Of a stretch of DNA of 13,146 nt, positions 1 through 6,065 are shown piece by piece. The DNA comes from Chloroflexota bacterium (lineage in GTDB: Bacteria > Chloroflexota > Limnocylindria > Limnocylindrales > CSP1-4), in contig JAKAMV010000180.1 of the NCBI GenBank assembly GCA_021812735.1, forward strand, positions 1-13,146. The letters run 5' to 3'. Position numbers and translations under genes: made by a program. The notes under the pieces were generated by a model. The model worked only from the letters and a program-made list of their open reading frames with translations. It had not been told where the DNA came from and did no database searches. How positions within the stretch are numbered: the stretch's first letter is position 1; each line of letters starts with the position of its first letter.

Positions 1-27
1 GTCTCGACCACGCGCTTCGCGACTTGT

Positions 28-134
28 GCCACTGGCGGCGAGCAGGCGGGCCCGCCATCGTTGGGCGGCACGCAGGAGGCGACGAAACGCGGCCCAAACC
101 CTGCGCCGCCGGGACCGCGCCGAGCCACTGGCGG
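28..134. repeat. Short direct repeat in the left-edge non-coding region
   Basis: The 11-base word GCCACTGGCGG occurs at 28-38 and again at 124-134, 96 bases apart, upstream of the first gene. I see no convincing gene, promoter or RNA in 1-165. The possible reading frames there are arginine- and proline-rich and look like GC-driven shadows. The repeat may be chance in such GC-rich DNA. Confidence 0.25.
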
Positions 135-154
135 ACCCGGCCCGCGTGGGATGC

Positions 155-159
155 AGGAG
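155..159 (+). promoter_or_regulatory. Ribosome binding site of the SRPBCC gene
   Basis: AGGAG lies six bases before the ATG at 166. It decides for this start over the in-frame ATGs at 61 and 151. Confidence 0.65.
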
Positions 160-165
160 TCCGCC

Positions 166-630
166 ATGAACGCCGTCATCAACAGCGTGCACCACGAGAT
201 CCGGGTGGACGCCCCGGTGGAGCACGCCTTCGATTTCGCGCGCCGGTCTGACCGGCACCACGACTGGAACCCGTACCTCACGTTCTTCCACGCTTCCGAG
301 CCGCTCGACACGGTGGGCAGCACGTTCGACGTGATCCTCGACCTCGCCGGCCAGAGCACCTCGTTCCGCGGCACGGTGGCGGAGGCCAAGCCGAACCGGC
401 TGATCCGCCTGCACCTGGCCGGGGAGAAGGGCAACGCCGACTGGATCTATCGGTTCGAGCCGGCTGGCGAGGCGACGCAGTTCACGATTGACGTCGAGTA
501 CGAGAGGGACGGCCTGTTCGCGGGGGTCGTGGACCGGCTGATGTTCCACGGCGGGCTGGAGCGCGCCGTCCGGCACGTCGCCGAGAGCTTCGCCGCCATG
601 GCGCCGTCCGCGGTCCCCGTGACGGCCTGA
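166..630 (+). CDS. SRPBCC (START-like / polyketide cyclase) family protein
   Basis: This 154-residue soluble protein is probably a single helix-grip SRPBCC domain, a fold that encloses a hydrophobic ligand pocket. The N-terminus HHEIRVDAPVEHAFDFARR is the typical first strand and helix of the family. It is followed by a W-N-P-Y segment, alternating strands (FDVILDLAG, FRGTVAEA, LIRLHLAG, FTIDVEYE) and a long C-terminal helix ending ...RHVAESFAAM. The ligand and reaction cannot be read from the sequence; relatives include cyclases, lipid binders and stress proteins. I chose the ATG at 166 because AGGAG lies at 155-159 with a 6-base spacer, and the domain starts right after it. The frame stays open upstream to an ATG at 61, but that extension is low-complexity. 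No partner gene is evident, and the next gene is convergent. Confidence 0.8.
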   Translation: MNAVINSVHHEIRVDAPVEHAFDFARRSDRHHDWNPYLTFFHASEPLDTVGSTFDVILDLAGQSTSFRGTVAEAKPNRLIRLHLAGEKGNADWIYRFEPAGEATQFTIDVEYERDGLFAGVVDRLMFHGGLERAVRHVAESFAAMAPSAVPVTA

Positions 631-662
631 CGTCGTGCGCCGGCACGGCGACCGACGCGTCG

Positions 663-703
663 GGGCGGCGCGCCGCGGTCTGCCTGCGGCCGCCGCGCCG
701 CCC
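663..703. terminator. Strong GC hairpin between convergent genes
   Basis: GGGCGGCGCG (663-672) is a perfect 10-bp complement of CGCGCCGCCC (694-703). The 21-base loop holds a smaller CCGC/GCGG pairing (673-676 with 686-689). It lies in the 87-base gap where the SRPBCC gene and the mttB-like gene meet tail to tail, so it could stop transcription from both sides. There is no T-tract, as is common in very GC-rich genomes, so the terminator role is inferred. Confidence 0.55.
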
Positions 704-717
704 GCCGACGCTGACAG

Positions 718-2160
718 CTAGCCGGCGGTCGCCGTCTCGGCGGCCGCCACGATGGCGTCGAGCTCCGCCGCCACGCCGTCGGCGAACGGCAGCGGCCGGT
801 GGCCGCTGATCGCCGCGAATGCCTTCTCGCGCGCCTCGTCGAGGATGTCCGGGCGGCCGGCCCCCTCGAAGCGGTCCCACGTGCTGTGCCAGCCGAGCCT
901 GGGCATGAACCACTCACCGCCCCGCACGGCGTCACGGGTCGCGGTCCGGGCCAGGAAGTCCCCCACCGGGCCAACCTCGTCGAGCGCCGCCACGACATCG
1001 GCCTCGCCCACGGTGCCGTCGAGGCCGCGGGCGAGCCGCCGGCTCATCCGGTAGATCTCGACGTCGATCACCATCGTCTCGAGGCACAGCGTGGAAGCGC
1101 CGCCGAGCGACCCGGGGCCGATGAGGATGTCCGGCCACGACAGCACCGGCAGCAGCCAGTTGAGCGTCCGCTCGTAGGTGGCCTGGATGCCCGCCGCGAA
1201 GTGGTCCGTGCCGCCGTTGGACGCGGTGACCGGCAGGCCGTAGGAGCGGCCCATCTCGGTGGTGGCCGCGCCGAGCAGCGCGTGCTCGGGCCCGCCGCCG
1301 GCCCAGCGCCCGGTGCGCGGCTCCATGGCCGCGAGGGCCGGCGCGTAGATCACCGGCGTGCCCGGTGCCATGGCCTGGACCAGGCACAGGGCGCCCAGCA
1401 CCTCGGCGTTGCCGGCCACCACCGTCGAGACCAGGCCGGCCGGGGCGGATGAGCCCATCATCGGCATCGGCATGATCGCGATGGGGATGTCCCAGCCGGC
1501 CGTGGCGAGGTAGGCGTCCGTGTGCGGTTCCTCCATCGCCAGCGGCGAGACCGGGCAGTAGAGCACGCTGAACGGGTGGAGCTCGCGGACGCGCTCCCGG
1601 GAGCCGAAGACGGTCTCGAGGATGCGCAGGAGCCACTCGGCCTGGCGCGGCCCCGCGATCTCGTCCTGGATGTGCTTGCTGAACAGCGCGTGCGTGTCGC
1701 GCCAGTGGCGGGCCGAGCGGGCCGGGTCCGGCCCATCCTCGCCCGCGGTGACCATCTGCCAGTACAAGCCCACCTCGTCCATCGTGTCGATGAGCCTGGT
1801 GGCGTTGGCCCAGTCGTCCCGCGTCGAGGCGCGCCGCTCCCCGGTGACCGGGTCGTAGAACATCGTGGTCTCGCCGTCCGGCATCAGCGTGCACTCGCCC
1901 GCGTTCATGCGCAGCTCGAAGCCCTCGCGCCGACCGCCCAGCGAGAACCTCCGGGGCGCGGCAGCCAGCGACGCCTCAACCAGCGAGCGAGGGAAGCGCA
2001 CCCGGCGGTCGGCGTGGTCCACCCGGGCGCCGGCCGCCTCGAGGATGCCGCGGGCGCGCTCGGAATCGACCCGCATGCCCGTTCGGGCCAAGACCGCCAG
2101 GCTCTTCTCGTGGACCTCGCTGATCTGCGCGTCGGTGAGGACGCGAAGAAGGGTCGGCAT
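718..2160 (-). CDS. Trimethylamine methyltransferase (MttB) family protein, non-pyrrolysine type
   Basis: This 480-residue protein matches the usual length and layout of the MttB superfamily. The N-terminal region (LTDAQISEVHEKSLAVLARTG, then a VRFPRSLVEASLAAAPRRF segment) is characteristic. So are the middle motifs around residues 240-260 (MPMPMMGSSAPAG) and the glycine-rich GPGSLGGAS stretch near residue 350. Family members move a methyl group from a quaternary or tertiary amine to a corrinoid protein. True trimethylamine enzymes use pyrrolysine (UAG), but here the frame is continuous with no internal TAG. It therefore belongs to the larger non-Pyl group, whose characterised members act on compounds such as glycine betaine; the substrate here is unknown. 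No corrinoid protein, reactivase or transporter lies beside it. The ATG at 2160 is preceded by GGAG (2166-2169) five bases upstream. The stop is TAG. Confidence 0.85.
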   Translation of the reverse strand: MPTLLRVLTDAQISEVHEKSLAVLARTGMRVDSERARGILEAAGARVDHADRRVRFPRSLVEASLAAAPRRFSLGGRREGFELRMNAGECTLMPDGETTMFYDPVTGERRASTRDDWANATRLIDTMDEVGLYWQMVTAGEDGPDPARSARHWRDTHALFSKHIQDEIAGPRQAEWLLRILETVFGSRERVRELHPFSVLYCPVSPLAMEEPHTDAYLATAGWDIPIAIMPMPMMGSSAPAGLVSTVVAGNAEVLGALCLVQAMAPGTPVIYAPALAAMEPRTGRWAGGGPEHALLGAATTEMGRSYGLPVTASNGGTDHFAAGIQATYERTLNWLLPVLSWPDILIGPGSLGGASTLCLETMVIDVEIYRMSRRLARGLDGTVGEADVVAALDEVGPVGDFLARTATRDAVRGGEWFMPRLGWHSTWDRFEGAGRPDILDEAREKAFAAISGHRPLPFADGVAAELDAIVAAAETATAG

Positions 2161-2191
2161 GGCTGCTCCGGCACGGGATGCTCGCGGGCGC

Positions 2192-2275
2192 GGCCGCGAC
2201 GCTAGCAGAGGCGGTGTCGCGACGGTTGGCCGGGTCGCGCGGGCCGCGACGCTAGCACAGGCGGTGTCGCCACGG
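2192..2275. repeat. Two-copy direct repeat upstream of the mttB-like gene
   Basis: Positions 2192-2225 and 2242-2275 are 34-base direct repeats with two mismatches (at 2208/2258 and 2221/2271) and a 50-base period. Each contains the palindrome GCTAGC. The pair occupies the 135-base gap between the start of the mttB-like gene and the end of the membrane-protein gene. It may be a duplicated promoter or a regulator-binding site; both are inferences. Confidence 0.7.
2199..2257 (-). promoter_or_regulatory. Possible tandem extended -10 promoters for the mttB-like gene
   Basis: On the minus strand each repeat copy reads TGCTAGCGT (2207-2199 and 2257-2249), which fits the extended -10 pattern TGnTAnnnT. 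Leaders to the ATG at 2160 would be roughly 30 and 80 bases. I see no good -35 hexamer 16-18 bases upstream of either element, so the call rests on the -10 match and the position only. Confidence 0.35.
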
Positions 2276-2295
2276 GCACGTCGACGCGGCGCGCC

Positions 2296-2742
2296 TCACC
2301 AGAGCCGGAGCTGGTCCGTTCGGCGGAGCCAGGACAAGGCGACGAAGCCGAGCCCGAACCCGATCGCCAAATACAGCCAGGTGAGGAACATGGTCGCGGG
2401 CATCACCAGGATCTCGACAAGGATCCACACGATCAGCCCCACGCCGAGGGCGCCGGTCAGCCACGGGGCGGCCCAGTGCCTGAGGATCGAGAGGCCGGCA
2501 AGCACCAGCATCCCGACGCCGTTGACGAGGAGCAGGTACAGGCCGGGCACCAGGTAGGACCCGAAGGGGGTCGCCTCGATCCAGCCCCGGGGGAGCTGGA
2601 CCAGCTGGCCGGTCGGGTCGATCAGGAACATGATCCCGACCGGGATCGCGCCCAGGGCCGTGAGCAGCTCGAGCACCACGGCGATCCAGACGTAGCGGGG
2701 ACGCCCTACCCGGGCATCGCCCGGCATGACCTGAACGTGCAT
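2296..2742 (-). CDS. Small four-helix membrane protein, unknown function
   Basis: I do not recognise this 148-residue protein. After a short polar start (MHVQVMPGDARVGRPR) there are four hydrophobic segments, at about residues 18-41, 62-84, 93-116 and 117-137, and a short charged tail ending RTDQLRLW. The first and second helices are separated by a loop with P-x-G-Q-L-V-Q-L-P-R-G-W. No cofactor motif or conserved charged residue inside the membrane stands out. The frame is open upstream to residue 1 of a longer version at 2847. I chose the ATG at 2742 because GAGG sits seven bases before it (2750-2753) and the upstream extension is arginine-rich and low-complexity. It runs in the same direction as the mttB-like gene but 135 bases away, with the repeat between them, so the two need not share a transcript. 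Confidence 0.65.
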   Translation of the reverse strand: MHVQVMPGDARVGRPRYVWIAVVLELLTALGAIPVGIMFLIDPTGQLVQLPRGWIEATPFGSYLVPGLYLLLVNGVGMLVLAGLSILRHWAAPWLTGALGVGLIVWILVEILVMPATMFLTWLYLAIGFGLGFVALSWLRRTDQLRLW

Positions 2743-2998
2743 GATCCACCCTCTCCGCGGACGCGGGACGCCGCGTCGGAGCGAATACCGCGCGAGGCCG
2801 CCGCCGCGAGGTCCCTCTGACCCGAAAGCGGCGGATGGTGGGTACACGGCACCAGTGCCTGACAGCCCGTCCCGACGCGCCGGTTGGGGTCGCGCAGTCG
2901 CGCCGCGGCATTTGCCGGGGCGCCGTGGCGGGGAGGGCGGGACGAGGATGACACCGGCCCGGGCTCGTCGTCCGCGCCCGCTGTTGCGCCCGCCCGGC

Positions 2999-3004
2999 TA
3001 CACT
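2999..3004 (+). promoter_or_regulatory. Possible -10 element for the formate dehydrogenase gene
   Basis: TACACT at 2999-3004 fits the TAnnnT pattern of a housekeeping -10 box. It would give a leader of about 30 bases to the GTG start at 3041. No -35 box is apparent at the expected distance. The rest of the 298-base divergent gap (2743-3040) shows no gene I can support. Confidence 0.3.
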
Positions 3005-3029
3005 TGGGGCATCGGACCCTCCAGCAAAC

Positions 3030-3033
3030 GAGG
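3030..3033 (+). promoter_or_regulatory. Ribosome binding site deciding the GTG start of fdhA
   Basis: GAGG is seven bases before the GTG at 3041. The frame stays open upstream to 2741, but that stretch has no cysteines and no family resemblance. This site supports the short N-terminus. Confidence 0.55.
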
Positions 3034-3040
3034 TACGCCA

Positions 3041-4957
3041 GTGCCCAGGGAGTACGTCCGCCTCACCACGCCGCTCGTGCGCGACGGCGACCGCAGCTCC
3101 CCGCTCCGCCCCGCCACCTGGGACGAAGCGCTGGACCGGGTCGCCGAAGGGTTCAAGGCGGCTGGCGCGGCGCACGGCCCCAAGACCTTCGGGATCTTCA
3201 GCTGCAGCCGCTCGACCAACGAGATGAACTACGCAGCGCAGAAGTTCTCCCGGCAGGTGTTGGGATCCAACAACATCGACAGCTGCAACAGAACCTGACA
3301 CGCTCCCTCTGTCGCCGGTCTGGCGACCGTGTTCGGAGCCGGTGGTTCCACCAACAGCTACAAAGAGGCCGAGGAGACGGATCTCATCCTCCTGTGGGGC
3401 AGCAACGCCCGGGAGTCGCATCCGATCTTCTTCCACCACATCCTCAAGGGTGTCCGCAATGGCGCGCGCCTGATCGCGGTGGACCCGCGCCGCAGCTCGT
3501 CGGCCCAGTGGGCTGACCTGTGGCTGGGCCTGGACGTCGGCTCTGACGTGGCGATGGCCAACGCGATGGGCCGCGAGATCATCGCCGCCGGCCTGGCGGA
3601 CGACGAGTTCATCCACCGCGCCACCTCGGGCTTCGAGTCGTACCGCGAGCGCGTGGAGCCGTACACGCTGGAGTACGCGGAGCGCGTGACCGGCGTTCCG
3701 GCCGAGGCCATCCGCGAGGCGGCCCACGCCTACGCCGCCGCCGACAAGGCGATGATCTGCTGGACGCTGGGGATCACCGAGCACCACAACGGCGTGGACA
3801 ACGTCCTCTCGCTCATCGACCTGGCGCTGCTCACCGGCCACGTCGGCAAGTGGGGCTCCGGCGTGAACCCGCTCCGGGGCCAGAACAACGTCCAGGGCGG
3901 CGGCGACAGCGGCGCCCTGCCGGATCGCCTGCCGGGCTTCCAGCACGTCGAGAACGACGCGCTGCGCGCTGCGTTCGATACGGCGTACGGCGTCGCGATC
4001 CCGCCCAAGCGCGGCTGGAACCTGACCGGCATGTACAACGCCATGGAGCGGGGCGAGCTCACCGCCGTCTACTGCATCGGCGAGAACCCGGTTCAGTCCG
4101 AGGCGGACACGCACCGGGTGAAGCGGCTGCTGGGCGGGCTCGAGTTCATGGTGGTCCAGGACATCTTCCTGACCGCCACCGCCGAGCTTGCCGACGTCGT
4201 GCTGCCGGCCGCCGCCGCCTGGGCCGAGACCGAGGGCACCGTCACCAACTCCGAGCGCCGCGTCCAACGCGTGCGCAAGGCGATGGACCCGCCGGGCGAC
4301 GCGAAGGAAGATCTCTGGATCATCTTCGAGATCGCCAAGCGGATGGGGTACGACTGGGGCGAGCCCTCGGCCGAGAAGGTCTGGGACGAGTTCCGGAGCC
4401 TGGCGCCCGCGTTCCGGGGCATGACCTATGCCCGGCTCGAGGCGGAGGACGGCCTGCAGTGGCCGTGCTACGACGAGAGCCACCCGGGCGAGCCGTTCCT
4501 GCACTCGCGCCTGTGGGCGGACCCGGTGCCCGGCAAGCGCGCCCTGTTCGTCCCCGTGGACCATGACCCGCCGGTCGAGGAGCTCAGCGAGGAATTCCCG
4601 ATGCGCCTCACGACGGGGCGTCGGCTCGATTCGTACAACACCGGTGTCCAGTCCGGCCCGCTGCGGTTCCCGCGGCGCAAGGGCGAGACGCTGGACCTCT
4701 GCCCCGAGGACATGCGCGCCATGGGTCTCGAGGAGGGCGAGGTTGTGCGGATCGTGTCGCGACGCGGCCAGGTGGAGGCGCCGGTCAGGACGGAGCGCGC
4801 GCTGCGGCCCGGGCTCGCGTTCATGACGTTCCACTTCCCGGACACGGTGAACGTGAACACCATCACGATCGACGCCACGGACCCCAAGGCCGGCACCGCC
4901 GAGTTCAAGGCGGCCGCGATCCGGATCGAGAAGCTGGCGCCGGTCGCGGTCGGCTGA
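3041..4957 (+). CDS. fdhA: Selenocysteine-containing formate dehydrogenase catalytic subunit, lacking the N-terminal [4Fe-4S] domain
   Basis: This subunit interconverts formate and CO2 at a Mo or W bis-PGD centre. The reading frame runs through TGA at 3296-3298, read as selenocysteine (residue 86), for 638 residues in all. Flanking residues NNIDSCNRT-U-HAPSVAGL match the FdhF active site (NNVDCCARV-U-HGPSVAGL). His87 and Arg279 (in LRGQNNVQGG) correspond to E. coli His141 and Arg333; the Sec-to-Arg distance is 193 residues in both. Residues ~13-430 form the molybdopterin oxidoreductase core. Residues ~518-632 are the C-terminal dinucleotide-binding domain, ending with HFPDTVNVNTITIDATDP and a terminal EFKAAAIRIEKL. 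Compared with FdhF (715 residues), the first ~54 residues with the CxxCxxxC...C cluster site are missing, and none is encoded in any frame upstream. It faces the hydrogenase operon tail to tail. Electron partner unknown. Automated callers will split it into two ORFs. Confidence 0.93.
3296..3298 (+). other. Selenocysteine codon (in-frame TGA)
   Basis: The only in-frame stop between 3041 and 4957 is this TGA. It sits exactly where formate dehydrogenases carry Sec or Cys as the metal ligand, directly before the conserved histidine. Decoding requires SelA/SelB/SelC/SelD, none of which is in the window. Confidence 0.92.
3298..3339 (+). promoter_or_regulatory. Bacterial SECIS hairpin directing UGA recoding
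   Basis: Downstream of the TGA, GTCGCC (3311-3316) pairs perfectly with GGCGAC (3322-3327) around the five-base loop GGTCT (3317-3321). The loop starts 18 bases after the TGA, the spacing seen in E. coli fdhF, which also has GGUC(U) at the tip. Two lower stems are possible: ACACG/CGTGT (3298-3302 with 3328-3332) or GCTCC/GGAGC (3302-3306 with 3335-3339). The bulged U known from the E. coli element is not obvious here; U residues in CTCT (3307-3310) are candidates. Confidence 0.85.
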
Positions 4958-5087
4958 GTTCCCGCCGCCTGAGGTCGAGGGCCGGTCGCCACCGCGCGCG
5001 TCCCCTCACGCCTGGTCGGCTGCGCCCCACGGGCAGGCGCCGCAATCCGTTCACGCCATTCGCTGGGGCCCGGCTCAGCGTTGCCGT

Positions 5088-5135
5088 TGGCGAGGGGCCC
5101 GCCCGGCTCGCCAGGAGGCGCAGATCGGCAGCGCC
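5088..5135. terminator. Hairpins in the convergent gap between fdhA and hyfI
   Basis: The 210-base gap (4958-5167) between the tail-to-tail genes has no supported gene. It does contain TGGCGAG/CTCGCCA (5088-5094 with 5107-5113, 12-base loop) and GGCGC/GCGCC (5117-5121 with 5131-5135, followed by TTT). These could terminate one or both transcripts, but they are modest and could be chance in GC-rich DNA. Confidence 0.3.
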
Positions 5136-5167
5136 TTTGCGCTTGGCGAACCCAAGTCACTCTCGGG

Positions 5168-5722
5168 TCAGGTGGGGCCCGTCCCAGCGAAGGGGGCCAT
5201 CCGCCCCACGGCCAGGAGGAGCCCGTGGATGAGCGCCTCGGGCCGCGGCGGGCACCCGGGCACGAAGACGTCCACGGGCAGCACCTCGCCCACGCCATCC
5301 CGGCCGGCGTAAGTGCCGGCGAACACGCCCCCGCTGATCGCGCACGCCCCGACCGCCACGACGAGCCGCGGCTCCGGCATCGCCTCGTAGGTGCGACGGG
5401 CGGCCTCCTCTAGATTACGGGTCATGATCCCGGTGACGAGGAGCAGGTCGGCATGGCGCGGCGAGGCCACGAAATCGACCCCCAGGCGCTGGACGTCGTG
5501 GTACGGGTTGAGGAGGGCTGAGATCTCCCAGTCGCAGCCGTTGCACGAACCAGCGTCGAGGTGCCGCACGTGGAGCGAGCGGCCGAGGAGGCGATGAACG
5601 GCGCGCCGCAGTTCGGCGGCCTCGTCAGGCTCGACTGTCCCGGCCGGCTCGACCGTCCCGGCCGGCTCGACTGTCCCGGCCGGCTCGACTGCCGGCATGG
5701 CGTCCCGGTGGCGATCCGTCAC
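5168..5722 (-). CDS. hyfI: Group 4 [NiFe] hydrogenase small subunit (HyfI/HycG/NuoB-like)
   Basis: This subunit carries the proximal [4Fe-4S] cluster that passes electrons to and from the NiFe site. All four ligands are present: C60 and C63 (GSCNGCDWEI), C127 (VGACAISGG) and C157 (VPGCPPRPEAL). The segment SPRHADLLLVTG is typical of the NuoB/HyfI family. At 184 residues it is a compact member without a long C-terminal extension. The GTG start at 5722 overlaps the hyfH stop (GTGA) and has GGAGG at 5731-5735. An ATG at codon 9 is possible but has no better ribosome site. Residues 12-32 are an unusual tandem VEPAGT repeat between the start and the conserved domain. It is the last gene of the hydrogenase operon and ends facing fdhA. 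Confidence 0.9.
   Translation of the reverse strand: MTDRHRDAMPAVEPAGTVEPAGTVEPAGTVEPDEAAELRRAVHRLLGRSLHVRHLDAGSCNGCDWEISALLNPYHDVQRLGVDFVASPRHADLLLVTGIMTRNLEEAARRTYEAMPEPRLVVAVGACAISGGVFAGTYAGRDGVGEVLPVDVFVPGCPPRPEALIHGLLLAVGRMAPFAGTGPT
5628..5691 (-). repeat. 18-base tandem repeat inside hyfI
   Basis: Three full 18-base units (5628-5645, 5646-5663, 5664-5681) and a 10-base partial unit (5682-5691) encode VEPAGT repeated three times plus VEP at the HyfI N-terminus. The units differ only by C/T at one position (5636/5654/5672), so the array is recent or actively homogenised. Unit number can change by slippage without breaking the frame. Confidence 0.9.
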
Positions 5723-6063
5723 GGCGCGGCCCTCCACGTCCGCCGGATCACGAGGTCCTCCCTGCGCTCGACGGCCAGCTCGATGCGGTTCCCGAGCCGG
5801 ATCGCCCCGGTCGGGCACGCCCGCTGGCAGGCGCCGCAGAAGACGCACGCGCCGGCGTCGAGCGACCAAGTCGAGTCCGCGACGCGGATCGCGTTCGCGG
5901 GGCAAACCCCGACGCACGCCGCGGTGCCGTCGCAGCGGTCCGCGTCCAGCTCCGGCAGCCCCCGCGCGGCCGGCGGCAGGTCGGGCGGCACGTCGGGGTA
6001 CCGGCTCGTTGCCGGGCCGCGGCGGAGCGGGCGAAGGATGCGGTCGAGGACATCGAGGGGCAT
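5719..6063 (-). CDS. hyfH: Ferredoxin-like hydrogenase subunit (HyfH/HycF/NuoI-like) with a modified first cluster
   Basis: This is a 114-residue two-cluster ferredoxin that relays electrons between the small subunit and an outside donor or acceptor. The second binding site is complete: C73, C76, C79, C83 (CVFCGACQRACP). The first site has C44, C50 and C54 followed by proline, but residue 47, normally the second cysteine of CxxCxxCxxxCP, is threonine. That site may hold a [3Fe-4S] cluster, a [4Fe-4S] cluster with a different ligand, or none. The ATG at 6063 lies two bases after the hyfG stop. A GTG at 6081 in the same frame would overlap hyfG and is less likely. The stop overlaps the hyfI GTG. 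No strong ribosome site is seen, so coupling to hyfG is probable. Confidence 0.88.
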   Translation of the reverse strand: MPLDVLDRILRPLRRGPATSRYPDVPPDLPPAARGLPELDADRCDGTAACVGVCPANAIRVADSTWSLDAGACVFCGACQRACPTGAIRLGNRIELAVERREDLVIRRTWRAAP

Positions 6064-6065
6064 CG

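Noticed and set aside
2906..2917. Inverted repeat CGGCA-TT-TGCCG as an operator in the divergent region
   Set aside because: Five-base arms with a two-base gap are expected by chance in such GC-rich DNA, and there is no second copy or regulator gene nearby.
2252..4834. An 860-codon open frame on the minus strand antisense to the formate dehydrogenase gene
   Set aside because: It is a GC-driven shadow: the sense strand encodes a clear, conserved enzyme, and the antisense product is rich in Arg, His, Gly and Ala without family motifs.
3041..4957. Reading fdhA as a pseudogene or as two separate genes because of the TGA
   Set aside because: The frame is unchanged across the TGA, the stop falls on the catalytic Sec position, and a SECIS-like hairpin follows. 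An independent GTG start at 3329 would delete the catalytic residue and its histidine.
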